From: Frankiales bacterium
Lineage (GTDB): Bacteria; Actinomycetota; Actinomycetes; Mycobacteriales; Jatrophihabitantaceae
Length of the DNA stretch: 64,000 nucleotides
Assembly (NCBI GenBank): GCA_025966315.1
Contig: JAOPUZ010000048.1
Coordinates: 225,300 to 289,299 of the forward strand
Direction: 5' to 3'
Part shown: piece by piece, positions 53,717-61,331 of the stretch
Numbering within the stretch: position 1 is the stretch's first letter
Layout of the letters: every line of letters starts with the position of its first letter
Program-made: the position numbers and the translations under genes
The notes under the pieces: model-generated
Told to the model about the DNA's origin: nothing
The model's input: the letters and a program-made list of their open reading frames with translations, nothing else
Databases searched by the model: none

Positions 53717-54525
53717 AAACCACAGCCCAAGGCGTGCGTCTGGACGCACCGGTCGAGTCGGCTCGCCTGCCGCTGACGCCGGCTCGTTACGACGTCCAGA
53801 TCACCCACCGCCGGCGGGATCCACTCGAATACGGCTTCGGCCAGCGCAGCAGTACCTGGCTGGTCGATCTTGACGCGCTGCCGCGGCTTCCGGTGGGCTT
53901 GCGCTGGTTGGCCTCGTTCCGGGTCGCCGACCATCGCGACGCCGCTGCCTCCGGCACCACCGCATCGCTGCGCCACGAGGTCGAGCGTTTTCTGGTCGAA
54001 CAGGGCGTGCCGACGCCGCCCGCGACGATCTTGATGCTGGCCAACCCGCGGTTGCTCGGCTACGTCTTCAACCCGCTTTCGGTGTTCTACTGCTACGACG
54101 CTGCGGGTCGGCTCACCCACGAGATAGCCGAGGTACGCAATACCTACGGCGGCCGACACAGCTACCTGCTGACCCCGGACGAAGCGGGAAGCGCCCACAC
54201 CGACAAGGTGTTCTACGTTTCGCCGTTCTACCCGACCGAGGGCCGCTACACGATGCGGATGCCCGAGCCCGGCGCCGACCTGTTGGTGTCGGTCACCCTG
54301 CACCGCGATGGTGAACGTCCATTTGCCGCGGTCATGACCGGGAACCGTGCCTCGGCTCGAGCGGCCACGCTGTGGTCCGTATTACGTAGTCCGCTGGCCA
54401 CCCGCGCCGTTATGTTCGGCATCAAACGCCACGGAATACGCCTATATCTCAAGGGATTGCGGCCTTTTCCGCGCTCCGCTCCGGCCGAAGCAACGACCGG
54501 GTCTGCTCAGGAGGAAGCTCGATGA
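53713..54525 (+). CDS. DUF1365 domain protein
   Basis: 270 residues from a GTG that overlaps the preceding TGA. Family marks: YDVQITHRRRDPLEYGF, LMLANPRLLGYVFNPLSVFYCYD (given in part), VRNTYGGRHSYLL and KVFYVSPFYPTEGRYTMRM. DUF1365 proteins sit between an FAD oxidoreductase and a cyclopropane-synthase-type methyltransferase in many bacteria and are linked by genetics to modified membrane fatty acids; the chemistry is not settled. ATGA overlap with the next gene. Confidence 0.9.
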   Translation: MKTTAQGVRLDAPVESARLPLTPARYDVQITHRRRDPLEYGFGQRSSTWLVDLDALPRLPVGLRWLASFRVADHRDAAASGTTASLRHEVERFLVEQGVPTPPATILMLANPRLLGYVFNPLSVFYCYDAAGRLTHEIAEVRNTYGGRHSYLLTPDEAGSAHTDKVFYVSPFYPTEGRYTMRMPEPGADLLVSVTLHRDGERPFAAVMTGNRASARAATLWSVLRSPLATRAVMFGIKRHGIRLYLKGLRPFPRSAPAEATTGSAQEEAR

Positions 54526-55790
54526 CCGAGACTGTGACCACGAGGCCGGCTCGCGAAGCCGCAATCGACCCTGCCATCTGGCCGGACGTCGTCGCGATAC
54601 CGCGCCGCGCGATCCACGCGGCGGCCGCCGAACGACTGACCAAGCGGGCCGTCACCTCGCTACCGCTGCGGGTGACCACGGCCGACGGGCAACGCTTCGG
54701 CGCCGGCATCGCCGACGACCCCAACCTGCACCTGGTCCGTCCGAAGGACTTCTACCAGCGCCTGGGCACCGGTGGCCTGATCGGTTTCGGCGAATCGTTC
54801 ATGGCCGGTGACTGGGTGTCCGACGACCTGGCGGGCGTACTCACCGTGATGGCCAGCCGGATGGCCAGCCTGATCCCGGCCAAGCTGCAGCGGCTGCGGT
54901 CAGCCGTACTGCATGCGCGGCCGTCCAGCCAGGACAACACCGTCAGCGGTGCGCGCGCGAACATCCATCGGCACTATGACCTTTCCAACGACTTGTTCCG
55001 TACGTTCCTCGACCCGTCGCTGACCTACTCCGCCGCCTTGTTCGACGGCGACCCGGAGCACAACGACGAAGAACTGCAGGTCGCCCAGCACCGCAAGATC
55101 GACCGGTTGCTCGACATCGCCGGTGTGGTCGAGGGCACCGAGCTGCTCGAGATCGGTACCGGTTGGGGCGAGCTAGCGTTGCGGGCGGCGGCGCGTGGGG
55201 CCCGGGTCACCACGGTGACCATCTCCACCGAGCAGGCTGAGCTGGCTCAGAAGCGGATCACCGAGGCCGGGTACGCCGACCTGGTCGACGTCCGGCTGGA
55301 GGACTACCGCGAGGTGCGCGGCCAGTTCGATGCCGTGATCAGCGTCGAGATGATCGAGGCCGTCGGCGCCAACCATTGGGATGAGTACTTCGGTGCCATC
55401 GAGCAGCTGCTGCGCCCGGGCGGGCGGGTCGGGCTGCAGGCCATCACGATGCCCCACGACCGGATGCTGGCAACGATGAACACGTACACCTGGATCGTGA
55501 AGTACATCTTCCCCGGCGGCCACCTGCCCTCGGTACGGGCGGTCCGCGAGCACGTCGACGCGGCGGGCCTGCGGATGAGCTCGGAATTCACCTTCGGGCT
55601 GCATTACGCCGAGACCCTGCGCCGCTGGCGGGCCACCTTCGAGGCCCGGGCCGACGACGTGGCCGAACTCGGCTTCGACCTTGCCTTCCGCCGGATGTGG
55701 TCGCTGTATCTGGCCTATTCCGAAGCCGGTTTTCGCTCCCGCTACCTGGACGTCGTGCAGTTCGGACTGACCAAGAAAGCGCAGGCCTGA
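54522..55790 (+). CDS. cyclopropane-fatty-acyl-phospholipid synthase family methyltransferase (first copy)
   Basis: 422 residues. N-terminal domain with LIGFGESFMAGDWVSDDLAGVL; the core has HYDLSNDLFRTFLDPSLTYS, SAM motif I LEIGTGWGELALRAAARG, then ISVEMIEAVGANHWDEYF, and the C-terminal LHYAETLRRWRATFEA, all in CFA synthases that transfer methylene or methyl from SAM to an unsaturated phospholipid acyl chain. It may need the preceding FAD enzyme as partner, as in 10-methyl or furan fatty-acid routes. Inference from operon. Confidence 0.92.
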   Translation: MTETVTTRPAREAAIDPAIWPDVVAIPRRAIHAAAAERLTKRAVTSLPLRVTTADGQRFGAGIADDPNLHLVRPKDFYQRLGTGGLIGFGESFMAGDWVSDDLAGVLTVMASRMASLIPAKLQRLRSAVLHARPSSQDNTVSGARANIHRHYDLSNDLFRTFLDPSLTYSAALFDGDPEHNDEELQVAQHRKIDRLLDIAGVVEGTELLEIGTGWGELALRAAARGARVTTVTISTEQAELAQKRITEAGYADLVDVRLEDYREVRGQFDAVISVEMIEAVGANHWDEYFGAIEQLLRPGGRVGLQAITMPHDRMLATMNTYTWIVKYIFPGGHLPSVRAVREHVDAAGLRMSSEFTFGLHYAETLRRWRATFEARADDVAELGFDLAFRRMWSLYLAYSEAGFRSRYLDVVQFGLTKKAQA

Positions 55791-55795
55791 TCGTC

Positions 55796-57121
55796 ATGGC
55801 GCGGTTGAGCGGACGAACTACCAACGCGGATCGGCTGGCCGCGCTACTCGAGCCACTGCTCGGCGGCCAGCTCCCGGTGCGCCTGCAAGCGTGGGACGGC
55901 AGCCAAGCCGGACCGGTCGATGCTCCGGTGCTGCGACTCACCTCGCGGCGGGCGCTGCGCCGGATGCTCTGGGAACCGAACGAGCTAGGCCTGGCCCAGG
56001 CGTACATCACCGGCGAGCTGGACGTGCCCGGCGGCGCGGCGGCCTTGGACGCGGGCCTGCGCCGGGTGTGGCAACAGTCGCGCCGTAGCGGAGCCGGCCA
56101 GGTTCGACTCAGTGCTGGACAGAAACTACGAGCAGCTTTGCTGGCTGCACGCCTCGGGGCTCTAGGACGTCGCCCGACGGTGCCGTCCGCGCAGGCGAAA
56201 CTGACCGGCACGATGCACAGCCGGGCCCGGGACCGGGCCGCGATTGCGCACCACTACGACCTGTCCAACGAGTTCTACTCATTGATCCTCGACCCGTCGA
56301 TGGCTTACTCCTGCGCTTATTACGACTCGTTCGGCGATCCGCGGGCGAGCCTGGCCGACGCGCAGCGGGCCAAGCTGGACCTGATCTGCACCAAACTGGG
56401 TCTGCGACCAGGCATGCGGTTACTCGATGTCGGCTGTGGCTGGGGTTCGTTGAGCCTGCACGCGGCTGAGCACTACGGCGTGCGGGTCCTCGGAGTCACC
56501 ATCTCGGCTCAGCAACACGAGTTCATCACCAAGCAGATCGCCGCGCGCAACCTCGGTGACCGCGTCGAGGTGCGGGTGCAGGACTACCGCGCCGTGAGCG
56601 AGCCGGCGTTCGACGCCGTGAGCTCCATCGAGATGGGCGAACACGTCGGAGCGGACAATTACCCCAGCTATGCGCATACGCTCTTCGCGCACCTCAAACC
56701 GCAGGGCCGCCTGGTGCTCCAGCAGATGTCACGACGATCGGACGCGGCGCCGGGAGGCGGGCCGTTCATCGAGAGCTACATCGCCCCGGACATGCACATG
56801 CGGCCGGTCAGCGAAACGCTTGGCTTCCTCGAGCGGGCCGGATTCGAGATCCGCGATGTCCAGGCCATGCGCGAGCACTACGTGCGGACGGTTCAGGACT
56901 GGTTGGACACCTTCGAGTCGCATTACTCCGACGCCGTCGCGATGGTCGGCGAAGAGGTGGCGCGAGTATGGCGGCTGTATCTGGTCGGCGGCGCCCTCAC
57001 CTTCGCCGAGGGCCGGATGGGCGTCGACCAGATTCTGGCGGTCCGGACGGATTCGCTGGGGGTTGCGGACATGCCGGCCACCCCCGAGTGGTTTGCTGGG
57101 CCATGCACGACTTCGCCCTAA
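55796..57121 (+). CDS. cyclopropane-fatty-acyl-phospholipid synthase family methyltransferase (second copy)
   Basis: 441 residues from the ATG just after the first copy; an upstream in-frame GTG at 55697 lies inside that gene and is less likely. An N-terminal SCP2-like or lipid-binding segment (PVRLQAWDGSQAGPVDAPVL, LAQAYITGELDV) precedes the core HYDLSNEFYSLILDPSMAYSC, motif I LLDVGCGWGSLSLHAAEHY and SIEMGEHVGADNYPSY. It differs from the first copy throughout, so the two probably have distinct substrates rather than being recent duplicates. Confidence 0.9.
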   Translation: MARLSGRTTNADRLAALLEPLLGGQLPVRLQAWDGSQAGPVDAPVLRLTSRRALRRMLWEPNELGLAQAYITGELDVPGGAAALDAGLRRVWQQSRRSGAGQVRLSAGQKLRAALLAARLGALGRRPTVPSAQAKLTGTMHSRARDRAAIAHHYDLSNEFYSLILDPSMAYSCAYYDSFGDPRASLADAQRAKLDLICTKLGLRPGMRLLDVGCGWGSLSLHAAEHYGVRVLGVTISAQQHEFITKQIAARNLGDRVEVRVQDYRAVSEPAFDAVSSIEMGEHVGADNYPSYAHTLFAHLKPQGRLVLQQMSRRSDAAPGGGPFIESYIAPDMHMRPVSETLGFLERAGFEIRDVQAMREHYVRTVQDWLDTFESHYSDAVAMVGEEVARVWRLYLVGGALTFAEGRMGVDQILAVRTDSLGVADMPATPEWFAGPCTTSP

Positions 57122-57885
57122 CGCTTCCCTGGACGGGACTGGCCGTTTTCCTCGTCCTGCTGATCACCTATCTCGCAAGCTCGATCGCCAAGAAGCACAG
57201 CGTCATCGACACGGCCTGGGGGCTGCTGTTCTCCGCCGCGGCCGTGGCGGCGTTCCTTCGCTCCATCGGTGACGGCAACGACGTGCGTCGCTGGCTACTT
57301 CTGGGCATGACCGCGATCTGGGGCGGGCGGCTCGCCGTGCATATCGGCCGCCGATCCATCGGCAGGGGCGAGGATCCGCGCTATGAAGAGATGCTGGCCG
57401 ATCGGGGCCAGCTGCAGACCATCGTGATGGTGTACGGGTTGCAGGGCGTGCTGGCGTACGTCATTTCGATGCCGGTACAGGTGGGAATGTTCAGCACTGG
57501 GGGCATCGGTGTGCTGGCCTGGATCGGCGTGCTCGTCTGGCTGGTGGGCCTGTTCTTCGAAAGCGTCGGCGACTCCCAGATGGAACGGTTTCGGGACCAG
57601 AAGTCTCGGGGCGAAGCCGACGGTGTGATGGATCACGGCCTCTGGCGGTACACCCGACACCCCAACTATTTCGGTGACGCCTGCGTCTGGTTGGGGATCT
57701 TTCTGGTCTCGGCCGACAGCTGGCCCGGCCTACTCACCTTCCCGGCGCCCGCGATCATGATTTATCTGCTGGCATTCGGCTCCGGCAAGCGGGTGCTGGA
57801 GCGCTCAATGGCCAAGCGACCGGGCTACCACGAGTACATGGCCAGGACGTCAGGGTTCGTCCCGTTACCGCCCCGACGTGGCTAA
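57103..57885 (+). CDS. DUF1295 integral membrane protein (steroid 5-alpha-reductase-like)
   Basis: 260 residues; the ATG of MHDFALTLPWTG overlaps the previous gene by 19 bases. Six to seven membrane helices. The C-terminal signature GVMDHGLWRYTRHPNYFGDACVW (quoted in parts as GLWRYTRHPNY and FGDACVWLG) is that of DUF1295/ICMT-like reductases, which use NADPH on lipid or steroid double bonds. It ends the lipid operon and might reduce the modified acyl chain; this is inference. Confidence 0.9.
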   Translation: MHDFALTLPWTGLAVFLVLLITYLASSIAKKHSVIDTAWGLLFSAAAVAAFLRSIGDGNDVRRWLLLGMTAIWGGRLAVHIGRRSIGRGEDPRYEEMLADRGQLQTIVMVYGLQGVLAYVISMPVQVGMFSTGGIGVLAWIGVLVWLVGLFFESVGDSQMERFRDQKSRGEADGVMDHGLWRYTRHPNYFGDACVWLGIFLVSADSWPGLLTFPAPAIMIYLLAFGSGKRVLERSMAKRPGYHEYMARTSGFVPLPPRRG

Positions 57886-57927
57886 GGTGTGGCCCTGGCG
57901 TGGCCGTGGCGTGGCTAACCGGTGGCG

Positions 57928-57959
57928 TTGAACAAACACTCAGGTTTCGCCCGTAAACT
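57928..57959 (+). promoter_or_regulatory. possible promoter of the GtrA gene
   Basis: TTGAAC (57928-57933) and TAAACT (57954-57959) with a 20-base spacer, longer than ideal. The -10 is 8 bases before the ATG, suggesting a leaderless mRNA. Confidence 0.4.
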
Positions 57960-57967
57960 CATTCGCG

Positions 57968-58462
57968 ATGTCCAACTCACTGGTAAGCCACCTCCGTAGC
58001 TCCTGGCGCGTTCTGATCAAAGAGATCGTCGCGTTCGGAATCGTCGGCTTCGTGTCGCTCATCATCGACCTCGGGATCTACAACCTGCTGTTGCACCACA
58101 ACATCGGCGTGCTGACGTCGAAGTTGGTGTCGACGATCGTGGCCACGACCTTCGCGTACTTCGGCAACCTGCACTTCTCGTTCTCGCACCGCGCCCGCAC
58201 GACGCTCGGTCGCGAGACCAGCTTCTTCTTCGCGATCAACTTCGTCGCTCTGGTGGGTGCCGAGGTGGTGCTGGCGGTGTTCGCCTACCCGTTGCATTAC
58301 AAGTACGACCATCTGGTCATGAATGTCGTCAATCTGTTCACCATCGGGCTGGGCACCCTGTTCCGCTTCTGGGCCTACAAGCGCTTCGTGTTCCTGGCGC
58401 CAGACCGGGTGATCGCCGCGACCGAAGATCCCGAGGGCGAGGCCTACATCGCGGCGAGCTGA
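57968..58462 (+). CDS. GtrA family membrane protein
   Basis: 164 residues with four helices (FGIVGFVSLIIDLGIYNLLL, KLVSTIVATTFAYFGNLHFSF in parts, FFFAINFVALVGAEVVLAV, MNVVNLFTIGLGTLFRFWAY). FWAYKRFVF near the C-terminus is the GtrA hallmark. These proteins are thought to move polyprenyl-phosphate-linked sugars across the membrane for surface glycan modification. In mycobacteria a GtrA homologue lies next to purK. The stop codon falls in the first unit of the 16-bp array. Confidence 0.88.
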   Translation: MSNSLVSHLRSSWRVLIKEIVAFGIVGFVSLIIDLGIYNLLLHHNIGVLTSKLVSTIVATTFAYFGNLHFSFSHRARTTLGRETSFFFAINFVALVGAEVVLAVFAYPLHYKYDHLVMNVVNLFTIGLGTLFRFWAYKRFVFLAPDRVIAATEDPEGEAYIAAS

Positions 58463-58534
58463 CCTCAGGCCGAGCTGACCTCAGGCCGAGCTGACCTCAG
58501 GGCGAGCTGACCTCAGGGCGAGCTGACGTCAGTC
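58455..58534. repeat. five tandem copies of a 16-bp unit bridging two convergent stop codons
   Basis: Units of CGAGCTGACCTCAGGC start at 58455, 58471, 58487, 58503 and 58519. The first contains the GtrA stop, the last contains the stop of the leftward Clp-N gene; the later units vary slightly. Each holds CTGA-cc-TCAG, a weak inverted repeat. Confidence 0.9.
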
Positions 58535-59260
58535 CGACTGATCGTTGCCCCGCGGGCCTGGCCCGGCCGGTGGTTCGAGGCGGCTCAGTCGCTGCCGGAT
58601 CTCTTCCAGGATCGACTTCACCGGGCTGCTGAGTCCGGACAGCATCGCATTGCCCTGGGCGTAGTTGATCCCGCTGAGGGCGGCTCGCACAGCTGACCGG
58701 GCGCGGTCCTGGTCGATGCCCAGCGTGTGCAACGTCTGGGCCACCGGGTCGGTAGCAGGACCGGCCGCCAAGGCGAGCAGCAGATGCTCGCAGCCGATGT
58801 AGTTGTGCCCGAGGCCCAACGCTTCGTCGTGCGCAGCCTGCAGCACTTCGTCCAAGGTGCTGGGCGTGCTGGCCTTTCCACGCTTGCTGGTCCGATAGTT
58901 TGCCTCGGATTCACTGAGCAGATCATCGGGATCGACGTCGATCGTCTTGAGTACGACCAGCGCCAGGCTGCCACCTTCGGTGATCAGTCCGCGGACGACG
59001 TCGAGGGAATCTGGCGTCCGGTCTTCGGACTCGGCTCGCTGCTTGGCCAGTTCGATTGCTCGTCGCGCCCGCTGGGTGAACCGGGACAGCGCCGGTGACT
59101 GGCCGGTCGCGCCCGCGGCGTCCGGCGGGTCGGCCAGCGGGGCGTCCACCTCGGCGACCGCTTCGGTGAGCGCCCGCTGGCAGACCGCGGAAACGGGGAT
59201 CCCCGCTGCCTTTACCGCGGCGGCCAGGTCGTCCGGCAAGTAGATGTTGATCTTGGGCAT
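58529..59260 (-). CDS. Clp-N domain protein with an N-terminal ribbon-helix-helix-like segment
   Basis: 243 residues; ATG with GGAGG. Residues 1-35 (PKINIYLPDDLAAAVKAAG, VSAVCQRALTEAV) resemble a ribbon-helix-helix DNA-binding or dimerisation domain. Residues about 60-210 carry two Clp N-terminal repeats (FTQRARRAIELAKQRAE, HNYIGCEHLLLALAAGP), like the substrate-docking domain of ClpC but without an ATPase. It may act as a regulator or adaptor in proteolysis. The promoter shows operator-like repeats. Confidence 0.83.
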   Translation of the reverse strand: MPKINIYLPDDLAAAVKAAGIPVSAVCQRALTEAVAEVDAPLADPPDAAGATGQSPALSRFTQRARRAIELAKQRAESEDRTPDSLDVVRGLITEGGSLALVVLKTIDVDPDDLLSESEANYRTSKRGKASTPSTLDEVLQAAHDEALGLGHNYIGCEHLLLALAAGPATDPVAQTLHTLGIDQDRARSAVRAALSGINYAQGNAMLSGLSSPVKSILEEIRQRLSRLEPPAGPGPRGNDQSD

Positions 59261-59298
59261 GTGTCGTCCTCCAGAGTTCCTCAGCGCACTCGCAATTC

Positions 59299-59331
59299 GG
59301 GGTTACATCTAGGTTTATAACCCCATCTAGG
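59299..59331 (-). promoter_or_regulatory. operator-like repeats in the promoter of the Clp-N gene
   Basis: On the gene's strand two direct CCTAGATG copies are 18 bases apart (59331-59324 and 59313-59306), interleaved with the inverted pair GGGGTTA / TAACCCC. A TATAAA between them could be the -10. The arrangement suggests autoregulation. Confidence 0.5.
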
Positions 59332-59350
59332 GAGATACGCAAACGATCAC

Positions 59351-59809
59351 TCACACGCGGGTCCGACGTTGATAGCCCCGGCCCTCGTGCCAGGACTCGA
59401 TGACCAGGTGGTCGGCCGGATCGCCGAGGTAGGTCAGCGCAACCTCGAGGACGTCGACGCGAAAGAATCCCGCGTCCGGATATGGCGTATCTGGCGGTGG
59501 CGGGATCTCGATCAGACGGCCGGCCAGTTTGGCGTCACCGAGCCAGTCGACCGGGTCGGCCGGCGGCTCCAGGGTGGGACTGTGGATGGCGACCCGTGCG
59601 TCCCGGCGAACGTCGGCGAGTTTCAGCGAATCCGCCATCATGCCGAGCGTCATGTCGGTCTCGGTGAACTCCAGTTCGGTGGCACTGATCCGGGGCGCCC
59701 CGTCACGGCGCAACGTGGCCAGCGTCTTGTTCGTCCCCGCCTCAAAGATGTGCCGCACCCGGCGGGCGAATTCGGGTTGGCTGGTGGCAATTTCGGCCCA
59801 TGTCGACAT
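59351..59809 (-). CDS. pyridoxamine 5'-phosphate oxidase family protein
   Basis: 152 residues. FAR-RVRHIFEAGTNKTLATL then RRDGAPRISATELEFTETDM is the split-barrel flavin-binding N-terminus; LKLADVRRDARVAIHSPTLE and LAGRLIEIP follow, with a late LEVALTYLGDPADHLVIESW. Members may bind FMN or F420; the fbi genes elsewhere in this window make an F420-dependent role possible but unproven. Divergent from the acetyltransferase gene. Confidence 0.85.
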   Translation of the reverse strand: MSTWAEIATSQPEFARRVRHIFEAGTNKTLATLRRDGAPRISATELEFTETDMTLGMMADSLKLADVRRDARVAIHSPTLEPPADPVDWLGDAKLAGRLIEIPPPPDTPYPDAGFFRVDVLEVALTYLGDPADHLVIESWHEGRGYQRRTRV

Positions 59810-59898
59810 GGTTTCGGTTTACCAGCCGGGTCTGACAACCGTCCCGGGCAATACCTGGCACACCGCCCGCCCCGACGATGGTGTTCTACGGTAAGCGG

Positions 59899-60333
59899 AT
59901 GCGCATCGAACGAGTCACCGACGCTGCCGCGGTGCCAGCCGGTTCCGAGCTGTTCGACGGGCCGCCGATCCCGTCGGCGACCCGGCGATTCCTGGGCAGC
60001 ACCGATCACCATCTCCTTTATGCCTATGACGAAAGTGATCGGGTACTCGGCATGATCAGCGGCGTCGAGACCACGCATCCCGACAAGGGAACAGAGATGT
60101 TCCTGTACGAATTGAGCGTGGCCGAGGACGCCCGCCGAGCCGGTGTGGGATCCGCGCTGGTCGCGGCCCTGGCTGAACTCGGGCGCGACCGAGGTTGCTA
60201 CGGGATGTGGGTCGGCACGGAGCCGGACAATGCCGCCGCGCTCGCCACCTATCGACGTGCCGGCGCCCTGCGCGAAGAGGATTTCGTCTCGCTGACCTGG
60301 GATTTCTCGGTGGCATGCGAACCGGCCTCGTGA
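59899..60333 (+). CDS. GNAT family N-acetyltransferase (AAC(3)-I-like)
   Basis: 144 residues from the ATG of MRIERVTDAAAVP; an ATG at 59878 is an alternative. The acetyl-CoA binding stretch is YELSVAEDARRAGVGSALVAAL, followed by GMWVGTEPDNAAALATYRRAG. TEMFLYELSVAEDARR is reminiscent of aminoglycoside 3-N-acetyltransferases type I, but that similarity alone does not show resistance. It overlaps the next GNAT gene. Confidence 0.82.
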   Translation: MRIERVTDAAAVPAGSELFDGPPIPSATRRFLGSTDHHLLYAYDESDRVLGMISGVETTHPDKGTEMFLYELSVAEDARRAGVGSALVAALAELGRDRGCYGMWVGTEPDNAAALATYRRAGALREEDFVSLTWDFSVACEPAS

Positions 60334-60797
60334 TTCGCCCACGGGTCGCGGCCGACCTCGCGCACTGCCTGACGGCATTGCGGGCCACCCACGAGTCGGA
60401 TGGATATCCGATGGTCTGGCCAGCCGATCCGGTCGGCTGGCTCGACGATCCCAGGCTGATCGTGGCCTGGGTTGCGGTGACCGAGCAGGACGACCGCATC
60501 CTCGGACACCTTGCACTGGTTCAACCGGCACCCGGCACGCTGACCGAAGTCAGCCGATTGTTCGTCGACCCCGGTGCGCGCGGGCAAGGATTGGCCACAC
60601 AGCTGCTTGAGGTCGCGGGTGCCTACGCCGAAGCGCGCCGGCTCACGTTGGTCCTGGAGGTAGTGGCTCACTCGATGGACGCCATCGCGCTGTATGAGAA
60701 GTTGGGCTGGCGGTTACAGGATTCACGCGAGGCCGACTGGGTGGGGCCGGACGGGGTGGCGCCGATCATGCGTCGCTACCTGAGCCCGAATGGGTAA
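60315..60797 (+). CDS. GNAT family N-acetyltransferase
   Basis: 160 residues from the ATG at 60315; a GTG at 60330 (VIRPRVAADL) overlapping the previous stop is an alternative. Core motif: SRLFVDPGARGQGLATQLLEVAG, followed by AIALYEKLGWRLQD. Substrate unknown. Overlap with the other acetyltransferase suggests a two-gene operon. Confidence 0.85.
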   Translation: MRTGLVIRPRVAADLAHCLTALRATHESDGYPMVWPADPVGWLDDPRLIVAWVAVTEQDDRILGHLALVQPAPGTLTEVSRLFVDPGARGQGLATQLLEVAGAYAEARRLTLVLEVVAHSMDAIALYEKLGWRLQDSREADWVGPDGVAPIMRRYLSPNG

Positions 60798-60857
60798 TCA
60801 CCGCGGTTGACATCGTGATCCTGCCGCTCATCGCGGGGTCGTGGGTACCGTGACGGC

Positions 60858-61034
60858 ATGACTGCCGTCGACGTCGTCCGCGCCAGTTTCGCGGCCTACC
60901 TCGCTGGTGATGCGGACGCGATCGAGCCGCTGCTCGCGCCGGACCTCGTCTTCACCAGCCCGCAGGACGATCACATCGACCGATCAGCCTATCTGGAAAG
61001 GTGTTTCCCTACTGCCCTCCGCGTGGTTTCGCAA
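60858..61034 (+). pseudogene. SnoaL/NTF2-like protein truncated by insertion of IS DNA
   Basis: About 59 codons of an NTF2-like protein (VVRASFAAYLAGDADAIEPL, LVFTSPQDDHIDRSAYLE, RCFPTALRVVSQ), roughly half of the usual 120-140 residues. After about 61034 the frame runs on into sequence that makes sense only as transposase in another frame. The remainder of the gene is missing. Small SnoaL-like proteins are often enzymes on hydrophobic substrates; this one should be non-functional. Confidence 0.65.
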
Positions 61035-61277
61035 GATTCGAGCAGGTCGTCGTCATCACCGACGGCAACGAGACCGACGACAAGATCATCACCGCCGATC
61101 TACAAGGCGAGATCCTTGCCGAACACACCCGACCCGAACCCGGCATCCGATACGTCGGCAACGGGCGACCCCGCGGCCTACGCCCCAAAACCGGCCAACC
61201 GTCACCGAAGACCTGACACACCAACCGTCACCAAAGTCCTGATGCAGAACCGTCACCCATGTCCTGAGACATCACAT
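61035..61277 (+). mobile_element. 3' remnant of an IS481-type element
   Basis: In the third frame the DNA encodes RFEQVVVITDGNETDDKI and then EHTRPEPGIRYVGNGRPRG, matching the C-terminal end of IS481-family transposases, with a stop at 61214-61216. Three subterminal direct repeats of 25-26 bp (AACCGTCACC...GTCCTGA) follow at 61197, 61223 and 61248, and the last runs into CCTGAGACATCACA, the usual end of such elements. The catalytic domain and other end are missing. Confidence 0.7.
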
Positions 61278-61305
61278 TAGGCGCGGAAGACTGGCGTTGA
61301 CTTAT

Positions 61306-61321
61306 TCGAACGTGTGTTCGA
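61306..61321. promoter_or_regulatory. LexA (SOS) box upstream of imuA
   Basis: TCGAACGTGTGTTCGA is a perfect actinobacterial SOS palindrome (TCGAAC-N4-GTTCGA). It sits 10 bases before the imuA GTG and overlaps the region after a -35-like TTGACT (61297-61302), so LexA would block initiation. Confidence 0.9.
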
Positions 61322-61331
61322 TCATTGACGG

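Noticed and set aside
55697..55796. Upstream GTG start for the second CFA-type enzyme
   Set aside because: It would lie 94 bases inside the first enzyme's gene and adds residues not seen in the family; the ATG at 55796 fits better.
59878..60333. Aminoglycoside resistance gene
   Set aside because: Only a loose AAC(3)-I resemblance in the GNAT core; no mobile context supports a resistance role.
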